From Mycolicibacterium diernhoferi (GTDB taxonomy: Bacteria > Actinomycetota > Actinomycetes > Mycobacteriales > Mycobacteriaceae): a stretch of DNA of 64,000 bases. The translations under genes were made by a program, and so were the position numbers. The first letter of the stretch is position 1. The number at the start of each line of letters is the position of its first letter. The stretch is from contig NZ_CP080332.1 of assembly GCF_019456655.1 (NCBI RefSeq), positions 4,712,001 through 4,776,000 of the forward strand, read 5' to 3'. Below are positions 60,914 through 64,000 of the stretch, in pieces. A model generated the notes under the pieces. The model did no database searches, was not told the DNA's origin, and was given only the letters and a program-made list of their open reading frames with translations.

Positions 60914-61339
60914 TTGACCATCGACCGCCCCACCGCCCGTTACGGGCGGCAGAAAATGTCCCGACGCACTCGCCGACGCGTGGTGATCGGCCTGTTCATG
61001 CTGATTGTGACGGTAGGCGTGGTGATCGCGCTCATCGCCTTCCAGCGCTTCGGCACCGGCGAGGTCAAAGGCGAGCTCGGCGGGTACAAGCTGATCGACG
61101 ACCAGACCGTCGCGGTGACCATCACCGTCACCCGTTCCGATCCGTCGGTGCCGGCGGTCTGCATCGTGCGGGCCCGTTCCATCGACGGCGACGAGACCGG
61201 GCGCCGGGAAATCCTGGTGCCGCCGTCCACCGAGAAGTCGGTGGTGATCGATGCCGTGGTCAAGTCCACGAAACCGCCGGTCGTCGGCGATATCTACGGC
61301 TGCGGCACCGACGTGCCGGCGTACCTGACGAGACCCTGA
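60914..61339 (+). CDS. DUF4307 membrane-anchored protein
   Basis: 141 residues beginning with TTG at 60,914; the conserved opening RPTARYGR requires this start rather than ATG 60,956. One transmembrane helix (VVIGLFMLIVTVGVVIALIAF, about 23-43) follows a basic cytoplasmic segment. The extracytoplasmic domain is beta-rich, with TVAVTITVTRSDPSVPAVCI and a second Cys in IYGCGTDVP, probably a disulfide. Same position as Rv1081c. Function unknown. Confidence 0.88.
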   Translation: MTIDRPTARYGRQKMSRRTRRRVVIGLFMLIVTVGVVIALIAFQRFGTGEVKGELGGYKLIDDQTVAVTITVTRSDPSVPAVCIVRARSIDGDETGRREILVPPSTEKSVVIDAVVKSTKPPVVGDIYGCGTDVPAYLTRP

Positions 61340-61411
61340 CCACGTCCTGAAAACGTCCTGAAGACGAACGACCGACCACAAAATTGTGGAAACCGGTTGA
61401 CCCGGCGGTGG

Positions 61412-61454
61412 TAAGCTCGGGCAATACACGGTTCCGGCTGGAGCCGTGTATTGC
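61412..61454 (+). promoter_or_regulatory. greA leader: -10-like box and strong 15-base hairpin
   Basis: GCAATACACGGTTCC (61,421-61,435) pairs with GGAGCCGTGTATTGC (61,440-61,454) with one G-U pair and a GGCT loop. TAAGCT (61,412-61,417) just before it fits TANNNT, which would make the hairpin the very 5' end of the greA mRNA. About 100 bases of leader follow before the ATG. It could protect the mRNA, act in regulation, or terminate transcription from the DUF4307 gene; there is no U-run. Confidence 0.6.
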
Positions 61455-61552
61455 TGCATTAGCGCGCTGCATGCGCCTGCGATCGCGGCGGTACACGACC
61501 TTCCCACGCGACACATCGCGAGAGAAATGATCAACGACAGGAGCGCGAGGAC

Positions 61553-62047
61553 ATGACCGACACCCAGGTCACCTGGCTGACCGAAGAAGCTTTCGAGCGC
61601 CTGAAGGCCGAGCTGGACCAGCTGATCGCCAACCGTCCCGTGATCGCTGCCGAGATCAACGACCGCCGTGAAGAGGGCGACCTGCGCGAGAACGGCGGCT
61701 ACCACGCCGCACGTGAGCAGCAGGGCCAGGAGGAAGCACGCATCCGGCAGCTCCAGGAGCTGCTGAACAACGCCAAGGTCGGCGAGGCACCCAAGCAGTC
61801 CGGTGTCGCCCTGCCCGGTTCGGTGGTCAAGGTGCAGTACGGCGATGACCCCGACGACACCGAGACCTTCCTGATCGCCACCCGCCAGGAGGGCGTCAGC
61901 GACGGCAAGCTCGAGGTGTACTCGCCGAAGTCGCCGCTGGGCGAGGCGCTGCTCGACGCCAAGGTCGGCGACAGCCGCAGCTTCACGATCCCCAACGGCA
62001 GCACCGTCACGGTGAAGCTGCTCAGCGCGGAGCCCTACCACGCCTGA
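61553..62047 (+). CDS. greA: Transcription elongation factor GreA
   Basis: 164 residues. The N-terminal coiled coil ([17 protein letters not shown] to about residue 75) carries the loop [20 protein letters not shown] with the acidic tip Asp-Leu-Arg-Glu that stimulates RNA cleavage by backtracked polymerase. The C-terminal FKBP-like domain ends in [22 protein letters not shown] lies four bases before the ATG. The 213 bases upstream contain a strong hairpin. Same position as Rv1080c. Confidence 0.97.
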   Translation: MTDTQVTWLTEEAFERLKAELDQLIANRPVIAAEINDRREEGDLRENGGYHAAREQQGQEEARIRQLQELLNNAKVGEAPKQSGVALPGSVVKVQYGDDPDDTETFLIATRQEGVSDGKLEVYSPKSPLGEALLDAKVGDSRSFTIPNGSTVTVKLLSAEPYHA

Positions 62048-62081
62048 GTCGGTCTGCGCGGCTGGGCGCTAGGTTTCTCCG

Positions 62082-62750
62082 GTGGCCCAGATCGCCGAAG
62101 ACCTGCTTCTCCTGCTGCTCGACAACGCGTCGGCGCAACCCGGTCTGGACCGGCAGCGCAGGCAACGGGTGCTCAGCGCTGCGGTGCTGCTGGACCTGGC
62201 CTGGGCGTGCCGGATCCGACCGGCGGTCGACGGCGACCCCGTCGAACCCGGCCGCCTCATCGCACTGACCGCGACGGGCCCACTGGACCCGGTCACCGGT
62301 CCGGCCATGGCATTGCTCTCGCAGCGCCCGCTACGCCCGGGCACAGCCATCGCCAAGCTGAGCAGACGCACCGAGGATCAGCTCCTCGAGCACCTGCAAC
62401 GGTGCGGGCAGATACGTCGTATCCCGTTGCCGTCCAAGGGCTTCAAGAAAACTGCCGCGTTCCCGCTGCAACGCAGGGACCGGGTGGACGCTGCCCGCGC
62501 GGCGCTGCTGGCGGCGCTGTTCGAGCGTCGCCCGCCGACTCCGTCGACCGCCGCGATCATCGCGCTGCTGCATGCCGCCGACGGCCTGGGTGCGCTGCTG
62601 AGCCTCAACGACCGGGGCTGGCGCTGGGTGCATGCCCGGGCCGGCGAGATCGCCCTCGGTAGCTGGGTGGACGAATCGCCCACCGCGCTGCCGGAGGTCA
62701 ACCTGGCCGTCACGGCCTCGGCGTTGCGCCCGGCACTGAGCGCCCGGTAG
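62082..62750 (+). CDS. GPP34 (GOLPH3-like) family protein
   Basis: 222 residues. AEDLLLLLLDNASAQPG at the N-terminus, AVLLDLAWACRIRP, and the end-region ALLSLNDRGWRWVHARAGEI match the GPP34 domain. The eukaryotic members (GOLPH3/Vps74) bind phosphatidylinositol 4-phosphate on Golgi membranes; actinobacterial members are common but uncharacterised and may bind phosphoinositide-type lipids of the cell envelope. The start is GTG. Convergent with metB, 6 bases apart. Confidence 0.88.
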   Translation: MAQIAEDLLLLLLDNASAQPGLDRQRRQRVLSAAVLLDLAWACRIRPAVDGDPVEPGRLIALTATGPLDPVTGPAMALLSQRPLRPGTAIAKLSRRTEDQLLEHLQRCGQIRRIPLPSKGFKKTAAFPLQRRDRVDAARAALLAALFERRPPTPSTAAIIALLHAADGLGALLSLNDRGWRWVHARAGEIALGSWVDESPTALPEVNLAVTASALRPALSAR

Positions 62751-62756
62751 CCGCGC

Positions 62757-63929
62757 TCAGCGCAGCGCCTGCTCCAGATCGCCGAGCAGATCGGCGGCCT
62801 CCTCGATGCCCACCGAGAGCCGGACCAGATCCTCGGGCACCTCCAGTTGCGAACCCGCGGTGGACGCGTGCGTCATCGCGCCGGGGTGCTCGATCAACGA
62901 CTCCACCCCGCCCAGAGATTCAGCGAGAATGAAAATCTCGGTGCGGGCGCAGAACTGCTGGGCAGCCGCCCGCCCGCCACGCAGCCGCACCGACACCATG
63001 CCGCCGAATCCGGACATCTGCTTGGCCGCGACCTCGTGGTTGGGATGGCTGGGCAGGCCCGGGTACAGCACGCTCTCGATCGCCGGGTGCTCGGACAGGA
63101 ATTCGGCGACCTTGGCGGCGTTCTCGCTGTGCCGCTGCATGCGCAGTACCAGGGTCTTGAGCCCGCGCATGGTCAGGTAGGCGTCGAACGGGCCCGGTAC
63201 GGCCCCGGCCCCGTTCTGCAGGAACGCGAACGCGGTGTCGAGTTCCTCATCGCTGGTGAGCAGCGCACCGCCGACCACATCGGAATGCCCGCCGATGTAC
63301 TTCGTCGTCGAGTGCAACACGATGTCGGCGCCGAGAGTCAGCGGCTGCTGCAGCGCCGGGGAGGCAAACGTGTTGTCCACCAACAACTTCGCGCCGGCCT
63401 TGCGGGACAGTTCGGCGATGCCGGCGATATCGGCGATGGTCAGCAGCGGGTTGGTGGGGGTCTCGACCCAGACCAGCTTGGTCTGGTCGGTGATCGCGGC
63501 CGCGACGGCGTCCAGGTCGGACAGGGCGGCCGGGGTGTACTGGATCCCCCACTGGGTGAACACCTTGTCGATCAGCCGGAAGGTGCCGCCGTAGGCGTCG
63601 TCGGGGATGACGACGTGGTCGCCGGGCCGCAGCACCGCGCGCAGGGCGCAGTCGGTGGCGGCCATGCCCGAGGCGAAGGCCCGGCCGTAGTCGGCCGCCT
63701 CGACGGCGGCCAGCGAGGCCTCGAGCGCCGCCCGGGTCGGGTTACCGGTGCGGGCGTACTCGAATCCGCCGCGCAGTCCGCCGACGCCGTCCTGGGCGAA
63801 GGTGGAACTCGCGTAGATCGGGGCGTTGACGGCGCCGGTGGCGGCATCGGGCCGGAACCCGGCGTGGATGGCCCGGGTCGCCAGACCTTGCCAACGGTGT
63901 GCGTCGTGAGAGCTGCGCTGTTCACCCAT
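62757..63929 (-). CDS. metB: Cystathionine gamma-synthase
   Basis: 390 residues. Cys/Met metabolism PLP family: TRAIHAGFRPDAATGAVNAP at the N-terminus, EYARTGNPTRAALE, and PLP lysine in LHSTTKYIGGHSDVVGG. HPNHEVAAKQMSGFGGMVS and the final ESLGGVESLIEHPGAMTH complete the family pattern. It joins O-succinyl- or O-acetylhomoserine with cysteine to give cystathionine; a cystathionine gamma-lyase activity is also possible in this family. Same position as Rv1079. A TACCCT box seven bases before the ATG suggests a leaderless mRNA. Confidence 0.95.
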   Translation of the reverse strand: MGEQRSSHDAHRWQGLATRAIHAGFRPDAATGAVNAPIYASSTFAQDGVGGLRGGFEYARTGNPTRAALEASLAAVEAADYGRAFASGMAATDCALRAVLRPGDHVVIPDDAYGGTFRLIDKVFTQWGIQYTPAALSDLDAVAAAITDQTKLVWVETPTNPLLTIADIAGIAELSRKAGAKLLVDNTFASPALQQPLTLGADIVLHSTTKYIGGHSDVVGGALLTSDEELDTAFAFLQNGAGAVPGPFDAYLTMRGLKTLVLRMQRHSENAAKVAEFLSEHPAIESVLYPGLPSHPNHEVAAKQMSGFGGMVSVRLRGGRAAAQQFCARTEIFILAESLGGVESLIEHPGAMTHASTAGSQLEVPEDLVRLSVGIEEAADLLGDLEQALR

Positions 63930-63936
63930 ACCGATC

Positions 63937-63942
63937 AGGGTA
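63937..63942 (-). promoter_or_regulatory. Putative leaderless promoter of metB
   Basis: On the minus strand TACCCT (TANNNT) is followed by seven bases (GATCGGT) and the metB ATG at 63,929. The remaining 58 bases to the window end show nothing else recognisable. Confidence 0.5.
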
Positions 63943-64000
63943 GTGCCGCCCGGAAAACGCGAAACGGGGTGGACCGGTGTCAGCCGTTCGGACGATTGTC

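Noticed and set aside
61397..61402. TTGACC as the -35 of greA
   Set aside because: It lies only nine bases before TAAGCT; normal spacing is about 17. Kept only the -10-like box and hairpin.
1..64000. tRNA, rRNA, CRISPR arrays, insertion sequences, integrases or attachment sites
   Set aside because: Reading both strands I saw no cloverleaf-like gene, no spaced direct repeats, no transposase motifs and no integrase; absence is by eye and not by a covariance-model search.

Overview
The window is a piece of chromosome from a high-GC, mycolic-acid-producing actinobacterium, most likely a fast-growing environmental Mycobacterium (Mycolicibacterium). The evidence is a complete mce operon, mycothiol amidase (mca), acyl-ACP desaturase desA2, a PIN-PhoH protein, a PE-PPE-domain hydrolase and a long run of genes in the order I remember for M. 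tuberculosis Rv1079-Rv1112 (metB, greA, DUF4307, mca, small membrane protein, DUF255 protein, hlyIII, Z-FPP synthase, panK, glyA, desA2, phoH2, fum, glpX, DUF4245, AI-2E exporter, 3beta-HSD, xseB, xseA, lipid-droplet protein, ispH, DUF6542, ychF). I see no tRNA, rRNA, insertion sequence, prophage or CRISPR array.

Layout. 1-12,360 (minus strand): one compact mce operon, yrbEA-yrbEB-mceA-B-C-D-E-F, two Mce-associated proteins, an epoxide-hydrolase-like enzyme and a WS/DGAT-fold protein cut by the window edge; a TetR regulator (12,527-13,183) precedes it, divergent from an alpha/beta hydrolase. 13,273-22,158: accessory genes, including a kinase/M23-like/class-III-aminotransferase fusion, a permuted NlpC/P60 hydrolase, UdgX with a coupled DUF72 protein, a GNAT protein, a RibD-type reductase, a TspO-like protein and a LysE exporter. 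22,253-31,734: conserved ychF, DUF6542, ispH, xseAB and 3beta-HSD block, with a lipoprotein penicillin-binding protein next to ispH. 31,735-39,390: accessory block with a sulfatase, a HAD hydrolase and a formylglycine-generating enzyme in one overlapping operon, a PE-PPE hydrolase, and an epimerase/SDR pair. 39,412-64,000: conserved core metabolism and envelope genes, interrupted by an MFS/SnoaL pair and a PRC-barrel gene.

How the genes fit together. Sterol and lipid themes recur: an Mce lipid importer, a 3beta-hydroxysteroid dehydrogenase, a ketosteroid-isomerase-like protein, and two exact matches to the KstR operator consensus, one before the 3beta-HSD gene and one before the epimerase/SDR pair. 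The sulfatase operon carries its own activating enzyme. Housekeeping modules cover isoprenoids (ispH, short-chain Z-prenyl synthase), CoA (panK), C1 metabolism (glyA), gluconeogenesis and the TCA cycle (glpX, fum), mycothiol detoxification (mca), methionine (metB) and transcript cleavage (greA).

Many genes overlap by 1-14 bases, and at least eight have a TANNNT -10 box 6-7 bases before the start codon, the arrangement expected for leaderless mycobacterial mRNAs. The best candidates for new biology are the putative amino-alcohol kinase/phospho-lyase fusion, the self-contained sulfatase activation operon, the small ORF overlapping phoH2, an apparently replaced glyA, the strong hairpin in the greA leader and repeated TGACGT palindromes before the PE-PPE gene.
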